From positions 62,001 to 126,000 of the forward strand of contig NZ_FNGC01000009.1 in the NCBI RefSeq assembly GCF_900102785.1: DNA of 64,000 bases, written 5' to 3'. This document shows, piece after piece, positions 30,026-39,798 of this stretch. Both the position numbers and the translations under genes were made by a program. The DNA comes from Arthrobacter sp. ok362. GTDB taxonomy: Bacteria; Actinomycetota; Actinomycetes; Actinomycetales; Micrococcaceae. The stretch's first letter is position 1. Every line of letters starts with the position of its first letter. Below the pieces are notes generated by a model. The model was not told where the DNA came from. It did not search any database and was given only the letters and a program-made list of their open reading frames with translations.

Positions 30026-32962
30026 CTAGTAGTATTCGCGGACGTAGCCGAGGGCCTTCTCGAAGACGTCGTTGTCGCGGATCTTGAACTGGACGTAGAG
30101 GGTCTTGCGGAGGGCCTGTCGGACCTCCTGATCGCCCCGAATGGTGGACTGCCACCCGTCGAAGCGGATAGCTCGGACAACTTCGTCGATCCGGTTGACG
30201 ATGTTGTCGACGATGATGGGTGTCTCGTCGGTCTTGAGGGCCTCGAAGAGGTCGGACAGCGCGGCCTTGCCCTGCTCCTCCCTCGGGACCTCGTTCACGG
30301 TCTTCTCAGCGGCGACGGTGTCACGGGCGAGCTCGAGCAGTTCGCGGAGGAAATCGAGGCTTGACTGCTGGATGTCGGTGTACTTGTCGCGGAGGGCGTT
30401 GAGACGCTGCCCGAGCTCAACGAAGACTGGGTTGTTCAGATGCCGGGCTATCCGGGCAGTGATCTGCTTCTCGAGCTCTGCGGCTGGGATGTCGTGGCGC
30501 TTGCCCAGCATGAGGTCCTCGATCGTCTGGGCATCCAGCACGATAGTTTCCGCCCCTTGTGGGATCTCGACCTGCACATGCTCGTTGATGAGATCGACCG
30601 TCTTCGCGCCGAGCGCGTGCCACACCAGCCGGCCGGTGATGTCAGAGGGGCGGACGGACTCATAGACGTCGGTGAGCCAGCGGTAGTCGTCGCGGTATTG
30701 CGCGAGCATCGGATCGGGACTGAGGGCCTCCCAGAGCTGGGAGACGATGCTATACGCGAGTCCGAACGCGTCCTTGGTGGTGTCGTCGGCAACGGCCGAC
30801 TGTGCCTGAACGAGCCCCTCGTAGCCGCCCACTGTCCGGTCGACCCCGGGGAAGAACACCAGAACGGCGGCGATCGCGGGTGCAAGCTGGCTTTTGAGCT
30901 CCTCGATGTTGGAGATGACCTGCCGCACGGACTTCTCGTCGAAGGCCAGCGACTTGGCGACGTCGTCGAAGATGCCCAGGTAGTCCACGATCAGGCCATG
31001 GGTCTTGTTCGGCGGGTAGACACGGTTGGTGCGTGTGATCGCCTGGAGGAGAGTGTGCTCCTTGAGCGGCTTGTCCAGGTACTGGCAGTAGAGTATCGGG
31101 GCGTCGAAGCCTGTGAGGAGCTTGGCGGTGACGACGATGATCTTCAGTGGGTCGGCTGGATCATTGAAGCGCGCGAGGACCTGCTCCAGGTCTTCAGCGT
31201 CAGGAGTCCACTTCGCCACGTCAGGGGAGTCGCCGCGGGACTTGGACATGACGATCGTCGATGTCTCGGGGCCGAAGTGCTTGTCGAACTCCTCCTTGTA
31301 GGCCATGCAGGACGCCCTGTCGTAGGCGACGACCTGTGCCTTTAACCCTTCCGGTTCGACTTTGGCGCTGAAATGGTCCGCGATGTCGGCAGCAATCTTG
31401 GTGATGCGCGACGGGGTCTTGATGAGGACCTCGATCGAGGCGGCTTTCTTCGAGAGTGTGATCTTGTCGCTCTCTGACAGATCCCGGTCGGCCGCGAGCT
31501 CCTCGAAGGCGGCGTCGATCGCCTCCTGGTCGATATGGATCTCCGACAGGCGCGGTTCGAAGTGTAGCGGCAGCGTTGCGCCGTCACGGATCGAATCGTG
31601 GAAGGAGTAACGCGACAGATAGCCGCCCTCGTCCTCGGGCGAGCCGAACCACATGAAGGTGTTGCGGTCCCTCTTGTTGATGGGGGTGCCTGTCAGGCCG
31701 AAGAGGAACGCGTTCGGCAGGGCCTCGCGCATCTTCTGCCCGTAGTCGCCCTCCTGCGAGCGGTGGGCCTCGTCGACCATCGCGATGATGTTGTCGCGGG
31801 AGTCGAGCACGCCGGGCGCCTCGCCGAACTTGTGGATCGTCGTGATGATGACTTTTCGGGCTCCTTGGCTCAACAAGGTCTGCAGCTGAGCTCGCGAGTC
31901 CGTCGACACCAGCCCGGGCACGTCGGATGCGTTGAAGGTTCCTGTGATCTGGGTGTCGAGGTCGATGCGGTCGACAACGATCAGGATCGTCGGGTTCGTC
32001 AACTCCGCCATCGCCCGCAGCTTGAGCGCGGTGAAGACCATCAGCAGTGACTTGCCGGATCCCTGGAAGTGCCAGATAAGTCCCTGCTTGATCTGGCCGT
32101 GCAGCACGCGCTGGACGATGAGGTTGGTCGCCTGGAACTGCTGGAAGCGGGCGATGATTTTGATCTTGCGGTGCTTCCTGTCGGTCGCGTAGATCGTGAA
32201 GAACCGCAGGAAGTCCAGCACCGCGGCCGGCTTCAGGACACCCTCGACGGCATCCTCGACCGCCACGAGACCGATCTTGGCGGGCGCGTCGTCGTCGGTA
32301 GCCTCCTCGCGCCATGGCCCCCAGAGCTCGATGGGCATACCGACTGTGCCGTAGCGGAAGTCCTTGCCTTCTGTTGCGAACGAGAAGACGTTTGGCACGA
32401 AGAACTGCGGCACGCTCTGCTCGTAGTCATCGTGGATCTGAGCGGCACCGTCGATCCACGTGTACGCCGGCCGGATCGGCGTCTTTGCCTCACCGACGAC
32501 GAGGGGGAACCCGTTGCACCACAGCACCAGGTCGAACCGCTTCTCCAACCGCCCCTGCTTGAAGGTGACCTCTGTCGAGATCACCCACTGGTTTGACGAG
32601 TCTTCGTCGGGGTGGTTGAAGTCGATCAGTCGGACGGTTGTGTGTTCGCCGTTCGGGCCGAACGGCATCGACTTCTGACCGGTCAACCAAGCCATGAACT
32701 CTCCGTTGGCGACCACCGGATGCGGGCTCGTGCGGGCGGCAATCAGTATCGCTCGGAGGTTGTAGATGACCTCGTCGGCCTTTTCCGGATCGGCCCCGAT
32801 CTCCGGGTTCAACCGGATGAGCGCAGCCTTCACCATGCCTTCCAGCAGCACCTGGTCGGTGCTTCGCGGCAGCTCGTTGCCCGGGACGAACTGGATGTCG
32901 ATCGACTTCACCAGGTCGCGGATGAAGTCGCGGACCGAGTTGGCCTCGTTGAACTGGGCCAT
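30026..32962 (-). CDS. hsdR: Type I restriction enzyme R subunit
   Basis: 978 residues, normal for HsdR. The N-terminal nuclease shows the PD-(D/E)xK pattern RFDLVLWCNG...VVGEAK (D144, E158, K160). The SF2 motor follows: FQGSGKSLL (301-305, Walker A), VDEAHRSQEG (397-400) and LTGTP (423-427), then the helical C-terminal part that binds the methylase. Its ATG overlaps the stop of hsdS (TGATG), closing a coupled operon. It translocates and cuts DNA lacking the host methylation when joined to HsdM and HsdS. Confidence 0.95.
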   Translation of the reverse strand: MAQFNEANSVRDFIRDLVKSIDIQFVPGNELPRSTDQVLLEGMVKAALIRLNPEIGADPEKADEVIYNLRAILIAARTSPHPVVANGEFMAWLTGQKSMPFGPNGEHTTVRLIDFNHPDEDSSNQWVISTEVTFKQGRLEKRFDLVLWCNGFPLVVGEAKTPIRPAYTWIDGAAQIHDDYEQSVPQFFVPNVFSFATEGKDFRYGTVGMPIELWGPWREEATDDDAPAKIGLVAVEDAVEGVLKPAAVLDFLRFFTIYATDRKHRKIKIIARFQQFQATNLIVQRVLHGQIKQGLIWHFQGSGKSLLMVFTALKLRAMAELTNPTILIVVDRIDLDTQITGTFNASDVPGLVSTDSRAQLQTLLSQGARKVIITTIHKFGEAPGVLDSRDNIIAMVDEAHRSQEGDYGQKMREALPNAFLFGLTGTPINKRDRNTFMWFGSPEDEGGYLSRYSFHDSIRDGATLPLHFEPRLSEIHIDQEAIDAAFEELAADRDLSESDKITLSKKAASIEVLIKTPSRITKIAADIADHFSAKVEPEGLKAQVVAYDRASCMAYKEEFDKHFGPETSTIVMSKSRGDSPDVAKWTPDAEDLEQVLARFNDPADPLKIIVVTAKLLTGFDAPILYCQYLDKPLKEHTLLQAITRTNRVYPPNKTHGLIVDYLGIFDDVAKSLAFDEKSVRQVISNIEELKSQLAPAIAAVLVFFPGVDRTVGGYEGLVQAQSAVADDTTKDAFGLAYSIVSQLWEALSPDPMLAQYRDDYRWLTDVYESVRPSDITGRLVWHALGAKTVDLINEHVQVEIPQGAETIVLDAQTIEDLMLGKRHDIPAAELEKQITARIARHLNNPVFVELGQRLNALRDKYTDIQQSSLDFLRELLELARDTVAAEKTVNEVPREEQGKAALSDLFEALKTDETPIIVDNIVNRIDEVVRAIRFDGWQSTIRGDQEVRQALRKTLYVQFKIRDNDVFEKALGYVREYY

Positions 32963-34140
32963 CAGTTGCCTCCAAAGATCTCGGCCATAATTGCCGTTGA
33001 GAGGGACTTGAGCGCAAGAAATTCAGATTCGATAGCCCGAACTGACGCTTCCGCAGCGGAAGTGTCGGCGATGAACGCCCTCTGCTCGTCCAAGGGTGGG
33101 CAACGAAGGCGCATTGAGGTGGCGCCACCGACGCCGATGTGCCGAATATTCGTACCCGATGCTGCGGCCAAGAACTGTCCGGTCTCGAATGCCCAGTTGC
33201 AATACTGCTCGACAAAGGCGGGCAAGGTGACACCTTCGATTGCCCGATAGCGCAGCAGCGTGTTCTGGAAGCACACCACCCCGGACAGTTCCCCATTCCA
33301 GGCGGCAGGCATTCCGACGGAAGGTGCGCTGGCACTCGCCTCCGAGACGAGTACGTCGCCGGGTCGAAGTGAGAACTTCGCCTGTTCTCTTGGTGTGAAG
33401 TTCATCGACTTGACGTCAGAGACGTCGATGCCGCCGAGAGTGACATTTGCGGAGCGGAGGTAGGAGACGATGTGATCGCCAACTTCATGCTTCGGTGATC
33501 GTTGCCGGCCAATCGTGATTTCGAATACCTCGTTCGCCATGACGCCATCCTCGTCGCCATCGAACATTGCAGAGCGCACCTTCTCAAGGAGACTATTCGC
33601 TCGCTGCCGTGAAGACACTACTTCTGACCGGTGCCGTTCGATCGCCCAGAGAAGGTCCGCGATTCGCTTCTGTTCATCAAGAGGAGGGAGATCCAACTCG
33701 AATCGCTGGAGCGGTCCCCACAGCAACCGTGGGTTCATCGAACCGGTCGCCTGATTGTTGGCGTACTCGATGAATGGGTCAGAGGAGACCAGGAACGGCA
33801 AGAACTCCTGGAGGAGCCCGTTCTCGGGAATTGCATCGAGAACGTAGGTCTTGTCGGCCACGACACCGGCGAAGTCGACGACCCCGGACTTGCGCAGGTA
33901 AGGACGGGCAGAGACGAAGAGGACCTGGCCCGGCCCAAAGACGTACCGGAAGGTTGAACCCATCTGGCCATCTGTCGGGTCACCCCAACGGCCGATGGTG
34001 ATCGAATCGCTGTCGATGTGGCCGCCGGCGACGTAGCGTTGGACGCCCTCTGCGAGGGGATCCACTTGCTTTCGGGATCGGTGGATCACGTCGCCAAGGC
34101 GAACGCGCTTCCAGGTGGATTTGTCTAGGTTGAGATTCAC
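32962..34140 (-). CDS. hsdS: Type I restriction enzyme specificity subunit S
   Basis: 392 residues from GTG 34140, which overlaps the stop of hsdM2 (GTGA); the frame extends to 34212 but that part is inside hsdM2. Two target-recognition domains are each closed by the conserved segment: LDLPPLDEQKRIADLLWAIERH near 175-195 and LRCPPLDEQRAFIADTSAAE near the C-terminus. This gives a bipartite recognition sequence that cannot be predicted from the sequence. It is encoded between the second HsdM and HsdR. Confidence 0.92.
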   Translation of the reverse strand: MNLNLDKSTWKRVRLGDVIHRSRKQVDPLAEGVQRYVAGGHIDSDSITIGRWGDPTDGQMGSTFRYVFGPGQVLFVSARPYLRKSGVVDFAGVVADKTYVLDAIPENGLLQEFLPFLVSSDPFIEYANNQATGSMNPRLLWGPLQRFELDLPPLDEQKRIADLLWAIERHRSEVVSSRQRANSLLEKVRSAMFDGDEDGVMANEVFEITIGRQRSPKHEVGDHIVSYLRSANVTLGGIDVSDVKSMNFTPREQAKFSLRPGDVLVSEASASAPSVGMPAAWNGELSGVVCFQNTLLRYRAIEGVTLPAFVEQYCNWAFETGQFLAAASGTNIRHIGVGGATSMRLRCPPLDEQRAFIADTSAAEASVRAIESEFLALKSLSTAIMAEIFGGN

Positions 34141-35630
34141 TTGGTCCCGCCCGCAAGCAACTCTTGGATATCGTCTAGTGCGACGTCGGCCGCGGCGGAA
34201 GCCGAGCGCCATGCCGCGACTGCATCGGCGACGCTTAGAGAGTCCGCCTCTCCGGCGGCCGCTCGTGCTACTGGGACGTATGCGGGGATAGCGAGCGTGT
34301 GCCCCTTGGACCTGATTTCGTCGAGGCAGGAGACGGCGGCAAAGCCGAGTTCAGGCGAGAAGTGCCGGTAGGCGTCGAGGATCCTCGTCTGGTGCGCATC
34401 GCTCAGGAACGACTGAACCCCCTCGCGGAAATATTCGTTCTTGGCGTTGATGAAGAGCACCTGGCCTTGGCGCTCAACGGGTTTGTTGGCGTTGAGCACG
34501 AGGACGATCGCTTCCATGCCCGAGTTGTAGAACAGCCCGTGTGCGAGCCCGATGACCGCCTCGACCAGGTCAGATTCAATCATCGCGCGACGTACCTCAG
34601 CCTCGGCTAGGCGGTGAAGGATGCCGTGAGGAAGCAGGACAGCGGCACGACCGGTCTTGGGGTCCAGGCTCTTGGTGATGTGTTGGATGAAGGCGTAGTC
34701 CGCAGCGTTCTGGGGCGGAACGCCCCAGATGTTCCGACCGTAGGCGTCCCTGGCGAACGCAGCTCGATTCCATGCCCTAATGGAGTAGGGTGGGTTCGCG
34801 AGTACGACGTCGAAGGTCTGCAGGTCACCCTTTGAGTTCAGAAAGTCTGGCCGGGCGAGGGTGTCGCCATGGGCGATGTGGCCGTCGGTGATGCCGTGCA
34901 GGAACAGGTTCATGCGGGCGATAGCGGAGGTCCCGTGGTTGAGCTCCTGGCCGTAGAGGCGTAGGTTCCGCCACTCCTTGCCTTGGCGCTTCATCTCGGC
35001 GGCAGTGGAGATGAGCATTCCGCCGGTGCCACATGTGGGGTCATAGACCGACTCACCCGGCTGAGGTTCCAGCATGAGCGTCATCAGATGGACGAGGGTG
35101 CGGTTGGTGTAGAACTCCTGCGCGGTGTGGCCGGAGTCGTCGGCGAACTTCTTGATGAGGTACTCGTAACCGTTGCCGAGCTCGTCCTCCGGCAGATTGG
35201 CGATCGAGAGCGTCTTGCTCGAGAAGTGCTCGATCAGATCCGACAGCGTCGAGTCCGGCAGCAGGTTCTTGTTGCCCCAGTCGCCGTCGCCGAACACGCC
35301 GGGCAGGGTGTCGGGGTTGGCGGATTCGATGGCGCGCATGGCCTTGAGAACCGTGGAGCCGATGTCGCTGGTGACAGCGCGAATGTCGTCCCAGTGGCAA
35401 CCGCCGGGGATGGCGAAGCGGTGGTTCTCGGGGAGGTCTGCAAGCAGCTCGTCGCCGTAGATCTCCATGGCGGCGGCGTGCTCCTCGTCGTACACGTCCG
35501 AGATCCGCTTCAGGAAGACAAGCGGGAAGATGTACTGCTTGTAGTCGCCGGCATCGATGAGGCCGCGCAGCACGGTGGCGGCGCCCCATAGATAGTTCTC
35601 CAGCTCATGTTGGGTGATGCGGCTACTCAT
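34137..35630 (-). CDS. hsdM: Type I DNA adenine methylase, second HsdM
   Basis: 497 residues from ATG 35630, overlapping the stop of the other hsdM (ATGA). The N-terminal HsdM helical domain is followed by the methylase: VYDPTCGTGGM (CGTGG 200-204, SAM binding) and VVLANPPYS (NPPY 279-282, catalysis). The usual (G)EFxTPR motif before the SAM site reads QEFYTNR here. It is roughly 45% similar by eye to the adjacent HsdM. Two different HsdM subunits with one HsdS suggest a mixed M1M2S enzyme, in which each could serve one half-site. Confidence 0.92.
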   Translation of the reverse strand: MSSRITQHELENYLWGAATVLRGLIDAGDYKQYIFPLVFLKRISDVYDEEHAAAMEIYGDELLADLPENHRFAIPGGCHWDDIRAVTSDIGSTVLKAMRAIESANPDTLPGVFGDGDWGNKNLLPDSTLSDLIEHFSSKTLSIANLPEDELGNGYEYLIKKFADDSGHTAQEFYTNRTLVHLMTLMLEPQPGESVYDPTCGTGGMLISTAAEMKRQGKEWRNLRLYGQELNHGTSAIARMNLFLHGITDGHIAHGDTLARPDFLNSKGDLQTFDVVLANPPYSIRAWNRAAFARDAYGRNIWGVPPQNAADYAFIQHITKSLDPKTGRAAVLLPHGILHRLAEAEVRRAMIESDLVEAVIGLAHGLFYNSGMEAIVLVLNANKPVERQGQVLFINAKNEYFREGVQSFLSDAHQTRILDAYRHFSPELGFAAVSCLDEIRSKGHTLAIPAYVPVARAAAGEADSLSVADAVAAWRSASAAADVALDDIQELLAGGTK

Positions 35631-37183
35631 ACCGTCACGTCCTGTCCGAGGCCCCACTTGGCTAACTCGGCCTCCAGTGCGGCGCGAGTCTCTGCTGCCA
35701 TTGTGTGAGCGGCATTGAGATCGATGAGAGCCTGCTCCTGGGTGATCCGTTTGCCGGTGTCGGCGGGCGCGACGTATAGCGGGATGTTTAGGTTGTAGCC
35801 GTTGCCAGCGATCTCTTCGAGGTCAATGACGCGCGCCCGGCCCTCGATGTCGGTGAACGACTCATAGGTGTCCAGAAGCTCCTCGGCGTGCTCCGACTCA
35901 AGGGTGTTCTGGTTGCGGCCGCGCTTGAAGAGGTTCTCGCCGTTAATGAAGAGCACCTTGCCCATCTCGTCGGCCTGCTTCTGCTGGCGAAGGATGAGGA
36001 CGCACGCGGCGAGGCCGGTGCCATAGAACAGGTTGGGCGCCAGACCGATGACGGCGTCGACGACGTCTGACTTGAGCATGTGCGTGCGGATCCTCGCCTC
36101 GGCACCTTGCCTGAACAGAGCACCCTGGGGCAAGACCACCGCGACGCGGCCGGTCTTGGGTCGGGCGGAGGTGAGCATGTGCTGGACCCATGCCCAGTCT
36201 GCGTATCCCTTCGGCGGGACGCCTCCGAGGCCGTTGCGGCCCCACTTGTCGGAAGCCCACTCGCTCTCGCCCCAGTTCTTCAGCGAGAAGGGCGGGTTGG
36301 CGACCACGCAGTCGAACTGTGCGAGGTGGTTGCCCGTGTAGAAGGCCGGGTCCCGCAGAGTGTCTTCGCGGACGATGCTGAAGTCCTCGATGCCGTGGAG
36401 CAAGAGGTTCATGCGGGCGATCGCGGACGTCGCGAGCACCTTCTCCTGACCATAGAGTTTGCCCCACAGCGTCTTGGGGCTGCCTCCGGCAGCCTTTACG
36501 TGTTCGATGACTTCGATAAGCATGCCGCCGGTGCCGCATGCCGGATCGTAGACGCTTTCACCTTCCTTAGGATCGAGGATGTTGATGAGCAGCCTGACCA
36601 CCGAACGCGGGGTGTAGTACTCACCGGCCTTCTTGTTCGACTGGTCGGCGAAGCGTTTGATGAGGTATTCGTATGCGTTGCCGAACACGTCCGGGGCGAC
36701 GCTGGCGTTCGACAGCGTCTTGGTCGAGAAGTGCTCGATCAGGTCGGCGAGTTTTCGGTCGGGCAGCTTGTCCTTGTTGGTCCAGTTGGCGTTGCCGAAG
36801 ATGCCGTATAGCGTCTCGGGGTTGGCCTTCTCGATCTCACGGAACGCGGTCTGCAACGCGGTGCCGATGTTCTCGGTGTGGCCACGCACGTCATCCCACA
36901 GGGTGCCCTCGGGAATCGCGAACCGGTGGTTCTCGGCGAAGGCCGCGAACGCGTGGTCACCTGCGGACTCCTCCAGCGCGTGGGCGAACTCCTCTAGGTA
37001 GACGTCGTTGATCCGCTTGAAGAACATCAGCGGGAAGATGTACGCCTTGAAGTCGGCCTGGTCGATGCTCCCGCGTAGGAGATCGGCTGCCTTGGCCAGA
37101 TAGTTTTCCAGCTCTGACAGTGACAGCGGCTGAACTGTCACCAGAGAGCTGTTCACGTACTCCCTCGCTTGGTCCTCAGTCAT
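35627..37183 (-). CDS. hsdM: Type I DNA adenine methylase, first HsdM
   Basis: 518 residues; GGGAGA precedes the ATG. HsdM N-terminal domain (ELENYLAKAADLLRGSIDQAD), the motif GEYYTPRSVVRLL (187-199), SAM site VYDPACGTGGM (211-221) and catalytic NPPF at 296-299, so all N6-adenine methylase motifs are intact. It overlaps the downstream hsdM by 4 bp and follows the methylase-specificity fusion gene by 144 bp, where an internal promoter may lie. Confidence 0.93.
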   Translation of the reverse strand: MTEDQAREYVNSSLVTVQPLSLSELENYLAKAADLLRGSIDQADFKAYIFPLMFFKRINDVYLEEFAHALEESAGDHAFAAFAENHRFAIPEGTLWDDVRGHTENIGTALQTAFREIEKANPETLYGIFGNANWTNKDKLPDRKLADLIEHFSTKTLSNASVAPDVFGNAYEYLIKRFADQSNKKAGEYYTPRSVVRLLINILDPKEGESVYDPACGTGGMLIEVIEHVKAAGGSPKTLWGKLYGQEKVLATSAIARMNLLLHGIEDFSIVREDTLRDPAFYTGNHLAQFDCVVANPPFSLKNWGESEWASDKWGRNGLGGVPPKGYADWAWVQHMLTSARPKTGRVAVVLPQGALFRQGAEARIRTHMLKSDVVDAVIGLAPNLFYGTGLAACVLILRQQKQADEMGKVLFINGENLFKRGRNQNTLESEHAEELLDTYESFTDIEGRARVIDLEEIAGNGYNLNIPLYVAPADTGKRITQEQALIDLNAAHTMAAETRAALEAELAKWGLGQDVTV

Positions 37184-37327
37184 TTTCTCCCTTACCTCAA
37201 AACCTGGTATCAGCGGCGGAACCGTCGATGTCCTCGAACACGCCCCTTGAAATCACATCCGGATTCTTCCAATTCCGACGCTCAAGTTCGGACCCCATAA
37301 TGCAGTTGACAGTCATTTGGCTCCCCC

Positions 37328-39301
37328 TTATTCGTCGCGTTCGTCTTGGCCGGAGTTGTGGACTGGAATCGTCGACTTCGCGAGAGGAGCGTTGTATCGG
37401 ACGCCATCCAAGAGCGCCGTCCGGACGGCCCCAGCCTCGGCCGCGATGCTCTTTACTTGCTCGTGGAGTAACTGAAGCGAATGCACAGCAAGTTCGATTT
37501 CCTGCTGCTGTGACTTGGGCACTAGGGGCACTTCGAGATCACGTATCGACGCGCGCTGGATGGTGCTCCCCCCCTGGAAGCGCTCATTCCAACTTCCCGT
37601 CAGCGCGATAGCAAGGTACGACGGCGAGAGCACTTCATCGTCGAGCACGCGGAGCCGATAGACGCCGGTGGAAGGCAGATGTCCGCCTGCGGTGTCCACG
37701 CAGGCACGGATGGTGTTCATCGCCGTCGCCAGAACATCACCTTCAATTGTGAGCTCGGGGTAGTTGTCGTACTTTGTGTCGATGCCGGTTCGGCGGAGGG
37801 TGCTGTCGCGAACATCGGCGGCAGTCACAATCCTCTCTCGCAGCTCCCCCGGCGCGTCCTCATAGCGATCTTTAGGCCGACCAAGCCGGAGCTCCAAAAC
37901 CTCCTGCTCAACAAGCTCACCGACCGTCATCACACGTGACTTGGGGAAGCCCTCGAAGCGCTGAAACGACGGCAGGTCCTTCGTCAGCTGTCCGATCGTT
38001 TCGTTGATTGAAGTCCAGCCCCCGAAGTATGCCTTCGTGATCTCCCTCGGGTTACGTTCCGTGCGGTCAACCCACCGCTGCGGGACGAGGACTGACTCTG
38101 CCGCTAGCACGTCGGTGATCGGCACCACCGCGTGAGGGGCATCGTCCTGGGCCGCGGGTTCGGTGAGCCATGCCGCAATGTGGTTCTCCGGCGCGACCGA
38201 GTCGGAGGCGTCGATGAAAAGGACGCTTTCGGTGAGCGCATCTTTGACGGGGTGTCGGAGGACCCATAGCGCCAGTGGGATCGAAGTTTGCGGCAGAAGC
38301 TTTCCGGGGAGCCCCACGACCGCTTCAACGCACCCGCGGCGGACGAACTCTGTGCGGATCTTCCCCTCTTCCCCTCCACGAAACAGTGGGCCGGCTGGAC
38401 TGAGTACGTAGGCGCGCCCGGTTTCAGTCAGATGAGCGACGGCGTGCTGAAGCCATGCAGTGTCAGCAGAGGATCGCGGTGGCGCCCCGAAGTCGAAGCG
38501 GGCGTCTGTCAGGCGCATGGAGCCGTCCAATCTGACTCCGAATGGCGGTTCAAGGAGGATCACATCTGCACGCAGACTCGGTTCGATGTCTTCGGCCAAC
38601 ACGTTGGTCTTTGTTAGCTCGATGTCGACTCCGTGTAATTCCGCTCGCTGCGCGGCGATCCTAAGGGCGCGCGGGTTGATGTCGTGACCGATGACTTTCA
38701 CGGGTCGAGCTCCGAGCTTGACTGACTCGATGAGCGCGGCTCCGATACCGCATGCGGGGTCGTAAAGGACGCCGTCCGGCCGCGCGGCCGCTAGGTTGGC
38801 GAGCAAGGTCGAGGTGCGTGAGCCGACGAAACCGAGATGCGCACCAAGCTTGCCCTGTGCCTTGGCCAAGCGTTCGAGGGCGAAGTCTGCGGCGGAGCCG
38901 AGAGCGGAAATGTCGACTCGCGCGATTGCGTCCTCTAGCCGAGTGAGGGTTTCGGGCGCGACGTGCGGGATGTCGGCTGCCGCAGAGGCGCCCGTCTTGC
39001 GAGCAACGGCGAGCGACAGAACTAGGTCAGCGGCGTCGTCCGCGGAGAGTTCTCCACGCACGAGGTTAAGGGCTGCCCATACGCCGGTTTCGCCAGCGTC
39101 CGTCCTCTGACTGTGTCCGCGGCGTTCAAGCCATGCGGTTACCTCCTGCCGAGAGAACAAGGGCTTAGATTCTGTGCCGGCGACCCGTTTCGGGAAGTCG
39201 TCCATCCGCCTACGCCAATTACTCACAGCTCCCCGCGAGACTTCAGCGATGTCCGCGATGTCGCTTGGAGAAACCAGACCTTGGTTTCGGTTCTGAATCA
39301 A
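37328..39301 (-). CDS. N6-adenine methylase with N-terminal HTH and C-terminal HsdS-like domain
   Basis: 657 residues from TTG 39301, overlapping the NYN gene stop (TTGA). Layout: an HTH at about 9-40 (SPSDIADIAEVSRGAVSNWRRR), a helical linker, a methylase with SAM motif LYDPACGIGAALIE (179-192), and a specificity-like tail (STIQRASIRDLEVPLVPKSQQ, coiled helix after). The catalytic tetrapeptide is EPPF (251-254) instead of N/D/S-PP-Y/F. Proteins of this shape are frequent in actinobacteria. Whether this one methylates DNA or only reads it is open, because of the altered motif. Confidence 0.8.
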   Translation of the reverse strand: MIQNRNQGLVSPSDIADIAEVSRGAVSNWRRRMDDFPKRVAGTESKPLFSRQEVTAWLERRGHSQRTDAGETGVWAALNLVRGELSADDAADLVLSLAVARKTGASAAADIPHVAPETLTRLEDAIARVDISALGSAADFALERLAKAQGKLGAHLGFVGSRTSTLLANLAAARPDGVLYDPACGIGAALIESVKLGARPVKVIGHDINPRALRIAAQRAELHGVDIELTKTNVLAEDIEPSLRADVILLEPPFGVRLDGSMRLTDARFDFGAPPRSSADTAWLQHAVAHLTETGRAYVLSPAGPLFRGGEEGKIRTEFVRRGCVEAVVGLPGKLLPQTSIPLALWVLRHPVKDALTESVLFIDASDSVAPENHIAAWLTEPAAQDDAPHAVVPITDVLAAESVLVPQRWVDRTERNPREITKAYFGGWTSINETIGQLTKDLPSFQRFEGFPKSRVMTVGELVEQEVLELRLGRPKDRYEDAPGELRERIVTAADVRDSTLRRTGIDTKYDNYPELTIEGDVLATAMNTIRACVDTAGGHLPSTGVYRLRVLDDEVLSPSYLAIALTGSWNERFQGGSTIQRASIRDLEVPLVPKSQQQEIELAVHSLQLLHEQVKSIAAEAGAVRTALLDGVRYNAPLAKSTIPVHNSGQDERDE

Positions 39302-39798
39302 GCCGCACCGTCGACTTCGGCCGCACCGTAGTTGAGGAAAACAGTACAGCTGGCTGCCATACGCAACCGCTTCGAGCAGTGACCTGCCAGTGCTACAACG
39401 GTGACGTTGACTCCCGCTGTTCCGAGCGCAGCGACCGCTTCGCTGAAAATGCCGTCGCCGGAAACGAGTACGACCTCATCAAACCGCTCCTCGACGTGCT
39501 CCTCCGTCAGAACTTCGAGAAGGGCCATGTCCGCACCATTCCGGCCGGACCGCGCCAAGATCCGCGGCCCGCGCCAGCCAAGTCCCGTGGCCATCACGCC
39601 GAAATGACTAGTGCCAATGACGACTTGCTCGCCCCCCACCAGGGAAACGGCCTCAGCGATGGCCACATGAGCATTCGCAGCCTGCTCAACCAACATTACG
39701 GCTCCTCCCACGACGTTCTCGATGTCTACTAGCACGAGGCGACGGCCCCGCATAACGCGCTTCTTGAGCGGGAGCGCAACCGCCGCGGATGTAAACAT
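39298..39798 (-). CDS. NYN-domain (LabA/DUF88, PIN-like) nuclease
   Basis: 166 residues; GGAGGG precedes the ATG. The NYN fold motifs are visible: LVLVDIENVVGG (first metal-binding Asp), RSGRNGADMALLEVL (the NGAD acidic site) and VVLVSGDGIFSEAVAAL (GDG/SGD site). NYN proteins are metal-dependent RNases of the PIN class. It is the first gene of the restriction-modification operon and is translationally coupled to the methylase fusion, which suggests a defence function linked to the system, for instance RNA cleavage when modification fails. That link is inferred. Confidence 0.8.
   Translation of the reverse strand: MFTSAAVALPLKKRVMRGRRLVLVDIENVVGGAVMLVEQAANAHVAIAEAVSLVGGEQVVIGTSHFGVMATGLGWRGPRILARSGRNGADMALLEVLTEEHVEERFDEVVLVSGDGIFSEAVAALGTAGVNVTVVALAGHCSKRLRMAASCTVFLNYGAAEVDGAA

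Noticed and set aside
37184-37327. Additional small gene between hsdM1 and the methylase fusion
   Set aside because: Only 144 bp, no ribosome site or protein-like frame; an internal promoter is more likely.
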